From Nematostella vectensis (taxonomy: Eukaryota; Cnidaria; Anthozoa; Actiniaria; Edwardsiidae), in contig NC_064039.1 in NCBI RefSeq assembly GCF_932526225.1, forward strand, positions 16,174,639 through 16,238,638: a stretch of 64,000 nt of DNA, read 5' to 3'. This document shows, piece by piece, positions 1 to 12,145 of the stretch. The notes beneath the pieces are model-generated. The model had not been told where the DNA came from and searched no databases. It saw only the letters and a program-made list of their open reading frames with translations. The position numbers and the translations under genes are program-made. Each line of letters begins with the position of its first letter. Positions within the stretch are counted from its first letter, which is position 1.

Positions 1-132
1 AATTAAAAAAACATTAGCTTTATGCATTTCTGGTATGCCAGCACTATGCTTCTCTGTTGGGTAAACATTTGTATTACACGAGTCTGTGATATCCTTTTTA
101 TAGGTGTAGCCTAACCCAAACTAAAATTTCAC

Positions 133-1500
133 TTTCTTGTCTGGGGATTTTTGTCCAGGTACGCCCTAAGCATTGCAAGATCCTCCGCCAGAGGAAGTAG
201 ATTAATTTTGTTGTATTTTCTCTCTCCGACAGAGGCTAGGGACTTGGAAGATACCTGAAAATATATTAACACATTAGTTTCTTTTAGAATAGCTTGAAAG
301 TCATTATCACTATTCTTTTTATAATCAGTATCAATGCTGAACTTTTTATATTTAAAAAAACATCAAATTAAGCCAAAAGTGTTAAATGCTGCGGTTGTAA
401 CTGACTACACTAATTTTAGGGCGGACCACAAGGATTTAACATAAGGTGGAATGAACAGATCCATACCTTTTGAGCCCACTCTATATCCATAAGATGGAGG
501 ATAGCTGCATCATCTTGGCGCCTGAGCCCAGTTGCCCACTTCAGTGAAGTGCACTAGTGAAGTGCGCTAGGGATGGTGAAGATATGCCGGACATCACTAA
601 AGCCGGCAACCCGCTTCACCCCCTCTTTTACCAGGGCGAAATTTGGGAAGTGATGAGTTCAGTCAGGCCATGTTGGCTCGGTTAATTTATTTTAACCTCG
701 AGCACCAATCTGGCTATCTCCCGCATTTTGGTGCTCATATAAGTAGCCTGCCTCTCCCCATGCTGATCATAGAGGCAGTTCCCCATCTGTATTATTAGTT
801 CATCGCGCTTGGCCACGAAGCCGACCTCGTCACGCTTACAATACAATTTATTCACTTCACCGTATACAGATTTAGTATATAGGTTGGCTGAAAATGAAAT
901 AAAAAATCATAGACTCCAGCAGCATTCCCCTTCTATGTATCGTTTTTTAATTAAAAGCATGAGAAGACATCCTTGCCGCCTCCTTTGCTATTTTCTTTGG
1001 AGGGTTATTACAGAGAAAATCTGCTTCTACGATTTCTTAGCGAAATCAAATCTCCAGGATCTACTGCGTATATTTTCTGCACTGCACGACAAAGTCCTCC
1101 GTTTACCGTGTCCGGAAAGAATTGAAATGTATGTTCATTAACTTGTTTATAATATTTATACCTTCTTCGTCTGTCCCATGCTGTTTAAACGCACACTTCT
1201 TTCTGTGCCTCCAAAGGTCGTCCCCCTTGTGAAACCCAAGGCACGACTTACAAGGGAGGTAGGCATACCACAATCAGTTGTCCTTCGCCTAAGCTCAGGA
1301 CATTGCAATTGTGGTGATAATCACCGAGGAGCCGGAGCCTTTCGTGTTCTTTTACTTTGTTCTTTTTACTCGTTCCTGCAAGCTGGCAGGCCACTTCAGA
1401 TTCCTTGGAATGTTGCCTTTTGATGTGCCTCGCAAGCTTCACCCCCTGGTACCCACAAAAAAGCCCACTTGCATTTGGTCTGTGGCAAAGTTGATACCAA
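133..1500 (-). pseudogene. Decayed exons of a multicopy zinc-finger gene family (copy A)
   Basis: Three minus-strand exon-like blocks with splice signals: 1252-1500 (acceptor ttacag, donor GTAAGT), 467-887 (acceptor ttttcag, donor GTATGG) and 133-254 (acceptor ttttcag, donor GTGAAA). The first encodes a finger-like stretch ending in LARHIKRQH, then GDYHHNCNVLSLGEG. The second encodes EVGFVAKHDELIIQMGNC and, after a frame break, LHLMDIEWAQK. The third encodes LLPLAEDLAMLRAYLDK. I recall this order from uncharacterised multicopy proteins of cnidarians and lancelets whose C-terminus looks recombinase-like; that link is memory, not proof. The frame is broken by a 1-bp loss and the 17-bp loss, so this copy is not coding. 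Confidence 0.6.
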
Positions 1501-1730
1501 CTGTAAAAAAAAAAAAATAAGGTGTTATTCATTATTTATTTTCCCTATAGCCAGGCCACACAAGAAAAAGGGGTAAAAATGTTTTTTTTTTCACTTATTT
1601 TGTCTTGTTTTGAATTGCTTGTTTTGGAGCCTGAGTATCCTTATCTTAATATATTTAGCGAGAAGTGTGGTTTCAAATAAACCACGATTTATCGACTTGA
1701 CGGTTGTTTTGGGAGCCGTTTTCTGCGTAG

Positions 1731-2282
1731 ATAATCAGATGTCAGATAAACATCTTCTTTTATTACAAATGCCATGAAGGCTTTTACAATTTTAACATAG
1801 AATCGTTTGTCAAATCTAAGTCAACTAGACTAATCCGCTACAACACTGCCCTCGATCTCTTTGTTCCTAAATGTCGCACTAAACTTTTTCCATCAAGCTA
1901 CTTCAATCGTATCCCTAAACTGCGGAATAATCTATCTACGTCTACTCGCTCTGCTAGCTCACTTAACCAGTTTAAATCCTGTTTAACTTGCCACTACTTA
2001 CCTGCGTTTACTAACAGCTACGACACAGATAACACTAACACCTGGAAATCCATTTGCCCTAAGTGCTCCTCTTCCCGCAACCTTACTGTCTCTTCTGCTC
2101 GTAACTGCTGCTGCTAATGTCAATTTTATCACAATTTTATATTATTATTGTTACAAACCATATATTGTACATAGTTGTTAATATTTTACCTATCAATATC
2201 CTTATTTTATATATTTGCTCACATCATAGTTTAGTTAAATAGTTTTAGATTAGATTAGTTATTAATTATAGATATATATATG
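1731..2282 (+). mobile_element. LINE (CR1/L2-like) 3' end, 5'-truncated
   Basis: One reading frame gives the typical C-terminal end of a non-LTR reverse transcriptase: FYYKCHEGFYNFNIESFVK, then SSYFNRIPKLRN and ASSLNQFKSC, ending with a stop at about 2117 after a cysteine-rich tail. About 160 bp of AT-rich 3' UTR follows, ending in a short ta repeat. The catalytic part is missing, so this is a dead fragment. Assignment to the CR1/L2/Rex group is by pattern only. The 5' edge is uncertain. Confidence 0.7.
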
Positions 2283-2350
2283 CAGAACTGCTGAGTACTT
2301 GAAAGTTGCAGTATCTTTACCAGTTTGACTTTGAACTTGTGTTGAGCTTG

Positions 2351-2567
2351 TCGGGGACAACCAAATAAACTCACTTATATTCTCTTTACTTTATTTCTTG
2401 ATCACAAACTCTCCGTAGTAATAGTACACTCGCATCTCAACTCTAGGGGCACAACCCCCTTTTTTACCTATCTCGAATTACAACATGATCACATAACAAA
2501 ACTAAATATGTAACGTAATACAGTATTATAAAGTAACGCAATCTTGCGGGTTTTCTACTTCCGGACA
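2351..2567. mobile_element. 217-bp insertion, possible solo LTR
   Basis: Copy E at about 15390 reads gagcttggcccgcc with no gap. Copy A has 217 bp inserted there, flanked by cttg at 2347-2350 and 2568-2571, which fits a 4-bp target duplication. The insert begins tcggggacaacc and ends ttccggaca; read one or two bases wider it is tg...ca, as LTRs are. No second LTR or coding part is present. Solo LTR is the best guess, and a small non-autonomous DNA element is the alternative. Confidence 0.55.
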
Positions 2568-2755
2568 CTTGGCCCGCCATCTAGCACGTGTGACATAAGA
2601 ATCGCGTAGACTTTTAGGACGAGATCGGCCTTTATGCCGCTCGTATTTTCTTTGTAGGAACGTAAAACATCTCTAAGACTCTTTACAGAAAGTTTCTGAA
2701 TGTCTTCTAACGAATTGAGATTGACATTTTGATAAACTAGAACCATTTTTGCCAA
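2555..2755 (-). CDS. Small SAP-like domain ORF (copy A)
   Basis: Minus-strand ORF of 66 codons. Residues about 13-50 look like a SAP motif (helix-loop-helix, DNA-binding in known members): LSVKSLRDVLRSYK, a glycine turn, then KADLVLKVYAIL. The C-terminal codons come from the 217-bp insertion, so the original end is lost. SAP motifs at this position open some multicopy cnidarian proteins with nuclease domains, so this may be a detached first exon; that is inference. The start faces the plus-strand AAGATGGCGGC element 72 bp away, which looks like a divergent promoter. Confidence 0.45.
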   Translation of the reverse strand: MAKMVLVYQNVNLNSLEDIQKLSVKSLRDVLRSYKENTSGIKADLVLKVYAILMSHVLDGGPSVRK

Positions 2756-2826
2756 AAACTCAGCAATGACAACAATGTTTGTTTTGATTATGAGTCAACT
2801 CTCGCCTTGTTTTCATGTTTGTATCC

Positions 2827-2837
2827 AAGATGGCGGC
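2827..2837 (+). promoter_or_regulatory. AAGATGGCGGC (YY1-type) element, copy A
   Basis: AAGATGGCGGC is the known YY1 consensus and is often found just downstream of transcription starts in TATA-less promoters. It lies between the minus-strand SAP ORF start (2755) and sequence that in copy E opens a plus-strand ORF. The same element recurs in C (near 7838), D (near 11350) and E (15645). Confidence 0.4.
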
Positions 2838-3527
2838 GGGGACTGTGAATAGGACTATTCAGTCTCCTAATTTCTCACAGAACTATCCTGTCCATCTGCA
2901 CTTTGTAATAATAAAAATATTTTATCCACTGTCGTTTAAATTCGGAACCGGAATATTTTATTGTGCGTTCTATAACTTTTAGTGTAACAAGCTAGAGTAA
3001 TCACAAAAATTTATAATTAATCGCTCATAACTCATAAGTATCATATGCTTTACTTACTTGACTGTAAAATAAGTAGTTAATGCTCTATCCAAATTGACCA
3101 GGTATTTTTTATGCCACATGTGTTTACTTGGTATTTCAATCAGAGTATGATAAATGAATATAATTACATAATAAAAATTAGATACAAAAAAATAACCACT
3201 TGATAATATTCTAGGGGGGATCTAGCTTTTTGCTGATAGTAAAGGGATGTAATGTCCATTTCTACGTTTGGCTTTCTTACTCCCACAAAGAGAAAAATCA
3301 CTTATATCTGATATTGAGATTAGGATATTATCATTGTTTCCCTCTGATTATTTGCAATTAGATGGTTATATCCCTCTTATCTTATTAGGATCTTCTAGAT
3401 GTCTATTCAGATACCCTCCTTCCCTTTTCTGGACACCTTGATATTGTATTATTATCAGAAATTATCTTATTAGAACCTACTAGATGTCTATTTAGATGTA
3501 CTTGCCTCTGCTGCCCCTTAACATTTT

Positions 3528-3700
3528 GATATTATCCGAGATAGAGCCCCACAGTCCCACATAACCATCAGTACCAGTATGGGTGATATTATCCGAGATA
3601 GAGCCCCACAGTCCCACATAACCATCAGTACCAGTATGGGTGATATTATCCGAGATGGAGCCCCACAGTCCCACATAACTACCAGTACCAGTATGGGTGA
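3528..3700. repeat. 57-bp minisatellite, 3 units (copy A)
   Basis: Units start with gatattatcc at 3528, 3585 and 3642, so the period is exactly 57 bp. Because 57 is a multiple of 3, all frames without a stop in one unit stay open through the block and give artificial ORFs with a repeating GLWGSISDNI peptide. The block recurs at 8461 and 11973. Confidence 0.9.
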
Positions 3701-4729
3701 TTTCAAGAACTTGCTTATACCTAATTTTATATGATGCTATAACAACTTTTTAACACTATATTCAACCGAAGTTCAGTCCAAGTTTGGTTCAATAACATAC
3801 AAGATTAGTAATAGAAGCAGAGGTAAGCAATTTTCATTTCGCTCGTTCTTTAAATAACAGCCCATAGTTTGTTTTTGTAAACGTAATTGGTTAAATGTTT
3901 GTAAAAGTGTTTAACAGATAGAGTCAACATTAGTCATAGTTTATGCTTTTGTAGCCAGGAACTGAATTACAGGAAAGTTGTGGTACACCCAACACACACA
4001 CAAATAGTGTATAAAATAAATAGTGTATGTACACTATAAGAGTAGTCTCGAATCAGGTGATTGACTAATGTAAGATCTTAATAAAGCCCCTGGGCTTGTA
4101 TGATCATTCACTAAAAATAGTATAGAATAAACTTACAATATTAGAAATGAAATTTATTACTATTTTATACATTTTTTCAGCTAGCTTTTACTATTTTTAG
4201 TTTTTTTTATAGATAAGTAATTGTCTACTGTACATAAGCACTGAAGGGTGTCAGTTGTTTCTCATCTTCACCAAAACAAATTTTTCACATATTCTATACT
4301 TGAGTTTGCTATTATCATGTAACAGAAATCTGGTATATAGTACGAGACATAGATTTAAAAAAAAAAGTAAAACAGGCTTTCTATTGCAGACAATTGTATT
4401 TGTGGCATTGTGAGCATGTCCTACAAGATTTTATTATGAAGACTGTTAAAAGACTGGGCACTACTAAAGTACAGCTGACTGCTGCTATAGCTTCAAATGG
4501 AAAGACCCTCCTGTAATGTTGGGGGAGCACTACCACTAACACTTGTCTTTTACTAGATATGAGAAACTTGGCCAGTGCTTGATAATTCTGGAAAATAAAG
4601 TAAAAAAACATTAGCTTTATGCATTTCTGGTATGCCAGCACTATGCTTCTCTGTTGGGTAAACATTTGTATTACACGAGTCTGTGATATCCTTTTTATAG
4701 GTGTAGCCTAACCCAAACTAAAATTTCAC

Positions 4730-6115
4730 TTTCTTGTCTGGGGATTTTTGTCCAGGTACGCCCTAAGCATTGCAAGATCCTCCGCCAGAGGAAGTAGATT
4801 AATTTTGTTGTATTTTCTCTCTCCGACAGAGGCTATAGACTTGGAAGATACCTGAAAATATATTAACACATTAGTTTCTTTTAGAATATCTTGAACGTCA
4901 TTATCACTATTCTTTTTATAATCAGTATCAATGCTGAACTTTTTATATTTAAAAAAACATCAAATTAAGCCAAAAGTGTTAAATGCTGCGGTTGTAACTG
5001 ACTACACTAATTTTAGGGCGGACCACAAGGATCTAACATAAGGTGGAATGAACAGATCCATACCTTTTGAGCCCACACTATATCCATGAGATGGAGGAAG
5101 TCCTGTGCCTCTCGGATAGCTGCATCATCTTGGCGCCTGAGCCCAGTTGCCCACTTCAGTGAAGTGCACTAGTGAAGTGCGCTAGGGATGGTGAAGATAT
5201 GCCGGACATCACTAAAGCCGGCAACCCGCTTCACCCCCTCTTTTACCAGGGCGAAATTTGGGAAGTGATGAGTTCAGTCAGGCCATGTTGGCTCGGTTAA
5301 TTTATTTTAACCTCGAGCACCAATCTGGCTATCTCCCGCATTTTGGTGCTCATATAAGTAGCCTGCCTCTCGCCATGCTGATCATAGAGGCAGTTCCCCA
5401 TCTGTATTATTAGTTCATCGCGCTTGGCCACGAAGCCGGCCTCGTCACGCTCACAATACAATTTATTCACTTCACCGTATACAGATTTGATATATAGGTT
5501 GGCTGAAAATGAAATACAAAATCATAGACTCCAGCAGCATTCCCCTTCTATGTATCGTTTTTTTAATTAAAAGCATGAGAAGACATCCTTGCCGCCTCCT
5601 TTGCTATTTTCTTTGGAGGGTTATTACAGAGAAAATCTGCTTCTACGATTTCTTAGCGAAATCAAACCCCAGGATCTACTGCGTATATTTTCTGCACTGC
5701 ACGACAAAGTCCTCCGTTTATCGTGTCCGAAAAGAATTGAAATGTCTGTTCATTAACTTGTTTATAATATTTATACCTTCTTTGTCTGTCCCATGCTGTT
5801 TAAACGCACACTTCTTTCTGTGCCTCCAAAGGTCGTCCCCCTTGTGAAACCCAAGGCACGACTTACAAGGGAGGTAGGCATACCACAATCAGTTGTCCTT
5901 CGCCTAAGCTCAGGACATTGCAATTGTGGTGATAATCACCAAGGAGCCGGAGCCTTTCGTGTTCTTTTACTTTGTTCTTTTTACTCGTTCCTGCAAGCTG
6001 GCAGGCCACTTCAGATTCCTTGGAATGTTGCCTTTTGATGTGCCTCGCAAGCTTCACCCCCTGGTACCCACAAAAAAGCCCACTTGCATTTGGTCTGTGG
6101 CAAAGGTGATACCAA
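4730..6115 (-). pseudogene. Decayed zinc-finger family exons (copy B)
   Basis: Same three blocks as in copy A: 5867-6115, 5064-5502 and 4730-4851 on the minus strand, with the same splice signals. The central block keeps the 17 bp lost elsewhere, so its 3' part reads through to the WAQK donor, but it carries the 1-bp frameshift near 5261. No upstream or downstream exons are visible. Confidence 0.55.
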
Positions 6116-6327
6116 CTGTAAAAAAAAAAATAAGGTGTTATTCATTATTTATTTTCCCTATAGCCAGGCCACACAAGAAAAAGGGGGTAAAATGTTTTTT
6201 TTTTCACTTATTTTGTCTTGTTTTGAATTGCTTGTTTTGGAGCCTGAGTATTCTTATCTTAATATATTTAGCGAGAAGTGTGGTTTCAAATAAACCACGA
6301 TTTATCGACTTGACGGTTGTTTTGGGA

Positions 6328-6490
6328 GCCGTTTTCTGCGTAGATAATCAGAGGTCAGATAAACATCTTCTTTTATTACAAATGCCATGAAGGCTTTTAC
6401 AATTTTAACATAGAATCGTTTGTCAAATCTAAGTCAACTAGACTAATCCGCCACAACTCTGCCCTCGATCTCTTTGTTCTTAAATGTCGC
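6328..6490 (+). mobile_element. LINE 3' end remnant in copy B
   Basis: Same LINE tail as at 1731-2282, cut off at the junction with copy C after the FVPKCRT-equivalent codons. It shows that the LINE tail was already in the unit before this junction formed. Confidence 0.6.
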
Positions 6491-6493
6491 ACT

Positions 6494-7532
6494 CTATATC
6501 CATAAGATGGAGGAAGTCCTGTGCCTCTCGGATAGCTGCATCATCTTGGCGCCTGAGCCCAGTTGCCCACTTCAGTGAAGTGCACTAGTGAAGTGCGCTA
6601 GGGATGGTGAAGATATGCCGGACATCACTAAAGCCGGCAACCCGCTTCACCCCCTCTTTTACCAGGGCGAAATTTGGGAAGTGATGAGTTCAGTCAGGCC
6701 ATGTTGGCTCGGTTAATTTATTTTAACCTCGAGCACCAATCTGGCTATCTCCCGCATTTTGGTGCTCATATAAGTAGCCTGCCTCTCGCCATGCTGATCA
6801 TAGAGGCAGTTCCCCATCTGTATTATTAGTTCATCGTGCTTGGCCACGAAGCCGACCTCGTCACGCTCACAATACAATTTATTCACTTCACCGTATACAG
6901 ATTTGATATATAGGTTGGCTGAAAATGAAATACAAAATCATAGACTCCAGCAGCATTCCCCTTCTATGTATCGTTTTTTTAATTAAAAGCATGAGAAGAC
7001 ATCCTTGCCGCCTCCTTTGCTATTTTCTTTGGAGGGTTATTACAGAGAAAATCTGCTTCTACGATTTCTTAGCGAAATCAAATCCCCAGGATCTACTGCG
7101 TATATTTTCTGCACTGCACGACAAAGTCCTCCGTTTACCGTGTCCGAAAAGAATTGAAATGTATGTTCATTAACTTGTTTATAATATTAATACCTTCTTT
7201 GTCTGTCCCATGCTGTTTAAACGCACACTTCTTTCTGTGCCTCCAAAGGTCGTCCCTCTTGTGAAACCCAAGGCACGACTTACAAGGGAGGTAGGCATAC
7301 CACAATCAGTTGTTCTTCGCCTAAGCTCAGGACATTGCAATTGTGGTGATAATCACCGAGGAGCCGGAGCCTTTCGTGTTCTTTTACTTTGTTCTTTTTA
7401 CTCGTTCCTGCAAGCTGGCAGGCCACTTCAGATACCTTGGAATGTTGCCTTTTGATGTGCCTCGCAAGCTTCACCCCCTGGTACCCACAAAAAAGCCCAC
7501 TTGCATTTGGTCTGTAGCAAAGGTGATACCAG
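6494..7532 (-). pseudogene. Decayed zinc-finger family exons (copy C, truncated)
   Basis: Minus-strand blocks 7284-7532 and 6494-6918. The second loses its donor end at the copy B/C junction, and the third block is absent. The 1-bp frameshift near 6672 is present. This is a fragment left by the rearrangement. Confidence 0.55.
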
Positions 7533-8460
7533 CTGTAAAAAAAAATAAGGTGTTATTCATTATTTATTTACTCTATAGCCAGGCCACACAAGAAAAAGGG
7601 GTAAAAATGTTTTTTTTTTCACTTATTTTGTCTTGTTTTGAATTGCTTGTTTTGGAGCCTGAGTATCCTTATCTTAATATATTTAGCGAGAAGTGTGGTT
7701 TCAAATAAACCACGATTTATCGACTTGACGGTTGTTTTGGGAGCCGTTTTCTGCGTAGATAATCAGAGGTCAGATAAACATCTTCTTTTATTTTGATTAT
7801 GAGTCAACTCTCGCCTCGTTTTCATGTTTGTACCCAAGATGGCGGCGGGGACTGTGAATAGGACTATTCAGTCTCCTAATTTCTCACAGAACTATCCTGT
7901 CCATCTGCACTTTGTAATAATCAAAATATTTTATCCACTGTCGTTTAACGTGCGTTCTATAACTTTTAGTGTAACAAGCTAGAGTAATCACAAAAATTTA
8001 TAATTAATCGCTAATAACTCATAAGTATCATATGCTTTACTTAATTTACTGTAAAATAAGTAGTTAATGCTCAGAGTATGATAAATGATTTATAATTACA
8101 TAATAAAAATTAGATACAAAAAAAATAACCACTTGATAATATTCTAGGGGGGATCTAGCTTTTTGCTGATAGTAAAGGAATGAACTGTCCATTTCTACGT
8201 TTCGCTTTCTTACTCCCACAAAGAGAAAAATCACTTATATCTGATATTGAGATTAGGATATTATCATTGTTTCCCTCTGATTATTTGCAATTAGATGGTT
8301 ATATCCCTCTTACCTTATTAGGATCTTCTAGATGTCTATTCAGATACCCTCCTTCCCTTTGCTGGACACCTTGATATTGTATTATTATGAGAAATTATCT
8401 TATTAGAACCTACTAGATGTCTATTTAGATGTACTTGCCTCTGCTGCCCCTTAACATTTT

Positions 8461-8633
8461 GATATTATCCGAGATAGAGCCCCACAGTCCCACATAACCA
8501 TCAGTACCAGTATGGGTGATATTATCCAAGATAGAGCCCCACAGTCCCACATAACCATCAGTACCAGTATGGGTGATATTATCCGAGATGGAGCCCCACA
8601 GTCCCACATAACCACCAGTACCAGTATGGGTGA
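8461..8633. repeat. 57-bp minisatellite, 3 units (copy C)
   Basis: Same 57-bp block as in copy A, with one unit changed (tatccaag instead of tatccgag), a variant shared with copy D. Confidence 0.9.
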
Positions 8634-9661
8634 TTTCAAGAACTTGCTTAGACCTAATTTTATATGATGCTATAACAACTTTTTAACACTATATTCAACC
8701 GAAGTTCAGTCCAAGTTTGGTTCAATAACATACAAGATTAGTAATAGAAGCAGAGGTAAGCAATTTTCATTTCGCTCGTTCTTTAAATAACAGCCCATAG
8801 TTTGTTTTTGTAAACGTAATTGGTTAAATGTTTGTAGAAGTGTTTAACAGATAGAGTCAACATTAGCCATAGTTTATGCTTTTGTAGCCAGGAACTGAAT
8901 TACAGGAAAGTTGTGGTACACCCAACACACACACAAATAGTGTATAAAATAAATAGTGTATGTACACTATTAGAGTAGTCTCGAATCAGGTGATTGACTA
9001 ATGTAAGATCTTAATAAAGCCCCTGGGCTTGTATCATCATTCACTAAAAATAGTATAGAATAAACTTACAATATTAGAAATGAAATTTATTACTATTTTA
9101 TACATTTTTTCAGCTAGCTTTTACTATTTTTAGTTTTTTTTATAGATAAGTAATTGTCTACTGTACATAAGCACTGAAGGGTGTCAGTTGTTTTTCATCT
9201 TCACCAAAACAAATTTTTCACATATTCTATACTTGAGTTTGCTATTATCATGTAACAGAAATCTGGTATATAGTACGAGACATACATAAAAAAAAAAAGT
9301 AAAACAGGCTTTCTATTGCAGACAATTGTATTTGTGGCATTGTGAGCATGTCCTACAAGATTTTATTATGAAGACTGTTGAAAGAGTGGGCACTACTAAA
9401 GTACAGCTGACTGCTGCTATAGCTTCAAATGGAAAGACCCTCCTGTAATGTTGGGGGAGCACTACCACTAACACTTGTCTTTTACTAGATATGAGAAACT
9501 TGGCCAGTGCTTGATAATTCTGGAAAATAAATTAAAAAAACATTAGCTTTATGCATTTCTGGTATGCCAGCACTATGCTTCTCTGTTGGGTAAACATTTG
9601 TATTACACGAGTCTGTGATATCCTTTTTATAGGTGTAGCCTAACCCAAACTAAAATTTCAC

Positions 9662-11044
9662 TTTCTTGTCTGGGGATTTTTGTCCAGGTACGCCCTAAGC
9701 ATTGCAAGATCCTCCGCCAGAGGAAGTAGATTAATTTTGTTGTATTTTCTCTCTCCGACAGAGGCTATGGACTTGGAAGATACCTGAAAATATATTAACA
9801 CATTAGTTTCTTTTAGAATATCTTGAACGTCATTATCACTATTCTTTTTATAATCAGTATCAATGCTGAACTTTTTATATTTAAAAAAACATCAAATTAA
9901 GCCAAAAGTGTTAAATGCTGCGGTTGTAACTGACTACACTAATTTTAGGGGGGACCACAAGGATCTAACATAATGTGGAATGAACAGATCCATACCTTTT
10001 GAGCCCACTCTATATCCATAAGATGGAGGATAGCTGCATCATCTTGGCGCCTGAGCCCAGTTGCCCACTTCAGTGAAGTGCACTAGTGAAGTGCACTAGT
10101 GAAGTGCGCTAGGGATGGTGAAGATATGCTGGACACCACTAAAGCCGGCAACCCGCTTCACCCCCTCTTTTACCAGGGCGAAATTTCGGGAAGTGATGAG
10201 TTCAGTCAGGCCATGTTGGCTCGGTTCATTTATTTTGACCTCGAGCACCAATCTGGCTATCTCCCGCATTTTGGTGCTCATATAAGTAGCCTGCCTTTCG
10301 CCATGCTGATCATAGAGGCAGTTCCCCATCTGTATTATTAGTTCATCGTGCTTGGCCACGAAGCCGACCTCGTCACGCTCACAATACAATTTATTCACTT
10401 CACCGTATACAGATTTGGTATATAGGTTGGCTGAAAATGAAATACAAAATCATAGACTCCAGCAGCATTCCCCTTCTATGTATCGTTTTTTTAATTAAAA
10501 GCATGAGAAGACATCCTTGCCGCCTCCTTTGCTATTTTCTTTAGAGGGTTATTACAGAGAAAATCTGCTTCTACGATTTCTTAGCGAAATCAAATCCCCA
10601 GGATCTACTGCGTATATTTTCTGCACTGCACGACAAAGTCCTCCGTTTACCGTGTCCGAAAAGAATTGAAATGTATGTTCATTAACTTGTTTATAATATT
10701 TATACCTTCTTTGTCTGTCCCATGCTGTTTAAACGCACACTTCTTTCTGTGCCTCCAAAGGTCGTCCCCCTTGTGAAACCCAAGGCACGACTTACAAGGG
10801 AGGTAGGCATACCACAACCAGTTGTCCTTCGCCTAAGCTCAGGACATTGCAATTGTGGTGATAATCACCGAGGAGCCGGAGCCTTTCGTGTTCTTTTACT
10901 TTGTTCTTTTTACTCGTTCCTGCAAGCTGGCAGGCCACTTCAGATTCCTTGGAATGTTGCCTTTTGATGTGCCTCGCAAGCTTCACCCCCTGGTACCCAC
11001 AAAAAAGCCCACTTGCATTTGGTCTGTGGCAAAGGTGATACCAA
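9662..11044 (-). pseudogene. Zinc-finger family exons, best-kept copy (copy D)
   Basis: Minus-strand blocks 10796-11044, 9996-10430 and 9662-9783. This copy keeps an open frame of about 100 residues in the central block (10096-10398), from YCERDEVGF through MSTKMREIARLVLEVK to SGVQHIFTIPS, because it lacks the 1-bp loss seen in the other four copies. The frame then breaks at the short duplicated stretch near 10080 and the 17-bp loss. It is probably the closest to the ancestral exon, but still not a whole gene. Confidence 0.55.
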
Positions 11045-11972
11045 CTGTAAAAAAAAAATAAGGTGTTATTCATTATTTATTTTCCCTATAGCCAGGCCAC
11101 ACAAGAAAAAGGGGTAAAATGTTTTTTTTTTCACTTATTTTGTCTTGTTTTGAATTGCTTGTTTTGGAGCCTGAGTATCCTTATCTTAATATATTTAGCG
11201 AGAAGTGTGGTTTCAAATAAACCACGATTTATCGACTTGACGGTTGTTTTGGGAGCCGTTTTCTGCGTAGATAATCAGAGGTCAGATAAACATCTTCTTT
11301 TATTTTGATTATGAGTCAACTCTCGCCTCGTTTTCATGTTTGTACCCAAGATGGCGGCGGGGACGGTGAATAGGACTATTCAGTCTCCTAATTTCTCACA
11401 GAACTATCCTGTCCATCTGCACTTTGTAATAATCAAAATATTTTATCCACTGTCGTTTAACGTGCGTTCTATAACTTTTAGTGTAACAAGCTAGAGTAAT
11501 CACAAAAATTTATAATTAATCGCTAATAACTCATAAGTATCATATGCTTTACTTAATTTACTGTAAAATAAGTAGTTAATGCTCAGAGTATGATAAATGA
11601 TTTATAATTACATAATAAAAATTAGATACAAAAAAAATAACCACTTGATAATATTCTAGGGGGGATCTAGCTTTTTGCTGATAGTAAAGGAATGAACTGT
11701 CCATTTCTACGTTTCGCTTTCTTACTCCCACAAAGAGAAAAATCACTTATATCTGATATTGAGATTAGGATATTATCATTGTTTCCCTCTGATTATTTGC
11801 AATTAGATGGTTATATCCCTCTTACCTTATTAGGATCTTCTAGATGTCTATTAAGATACCCTCCTTCCCTTTGCTGGACACCTTGATATTGTATTATTAT
11901 GAGAAATTATCTTATTAGAACCTACTAGATGTCTATTTAGATGTACTTGCCTCTGCTGCCCCTTAACATTTT

Positions 11973-12145
11973 GATATTATCCGAGATAGAGCCCCACAGT
12001 CCCACATAACCATCAGTACCAGTATGGGTGATATTATCCAAGATAGAGCCCCACAGTCCCACATAACCATCAGTACCAGTATGGGTGATATTATCCGAGA
12101 TGGAGCCCCACAGTCCCACATAACCACCAGTACCAGTATGGGTGA
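11973..12145. repeat. 57-bp minisatellite, 3 units (copy D)
   Basis: Same 57-bp block. It shares the tatccaag variant in the middle unit with copy C, supporting a recent C/D duplication. Confidence 0.9.

Larger units (their letters stand above)
1..4597. repeat. Tandem array 1, copy A
   Basis: First of five near-identical partial copies of one unit. Position 11 here matches 4608, 9540 and 13053, giving periods of 4597, 4932 and 3513 bp. Copy A is the fullest copy: decayed zinc-finger family exons, a LINE 3' end, a 217-bp insertion, a SAP-domain ORF, a non-coding stretch with a 57-bp minisatellite, and a candidate plus-strand exon near its end. It lacks 17 bp (between ggagga and tagctgc, near 499) that copies B and C keep. 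The window starts inside the unit, so its left edge is unknown. Confidence 0.9.
4598..6493. repeat. Tandem array 1, copy B (truncated)
   Basis: Matches copy A from its position 1 to about 1876 and then jumps, inside the LINE tail, back to copy A position 479. The junction near 6490-6494 has only 3-4 bp (cac/cact) of shared sequence, as expected of end joining or slippage. It retains the 17 bp missing from A, D and E. Confidence 0.88.
6494..9529. repeat. Tandem array 1, copy C (internal deletion)
   Basis: Starts at copy A position 479 and lacks the segment matching about 1773-2793 of copy A. The LINE tail, the 217-bp insertion and the SAP ORF are therefore absent, and the junction lies near 7790. 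It is followed by the non-coding part with the 57-bp minisatellite. The same deletion junction is present in copy D, so C and D share an ancestor after that event. Confidence 0.88.

Noticed and set aside
1178..1423. Plus-strand ORFs of 60-120 codons in every array 1 copy
   Set aside because: They are the opposite strand or another frame of the minus-strand zinc-finger family exons, which have splice signals and recognisable motifs.
3492..3706. Repetitive ORFs with GLWGSISDNI-type units (also at 8425 and 11937)
   Set aside because: The 57-bp minisatellite period is divisible by three, so frames stay open by arithmetic. No start context, no homology.
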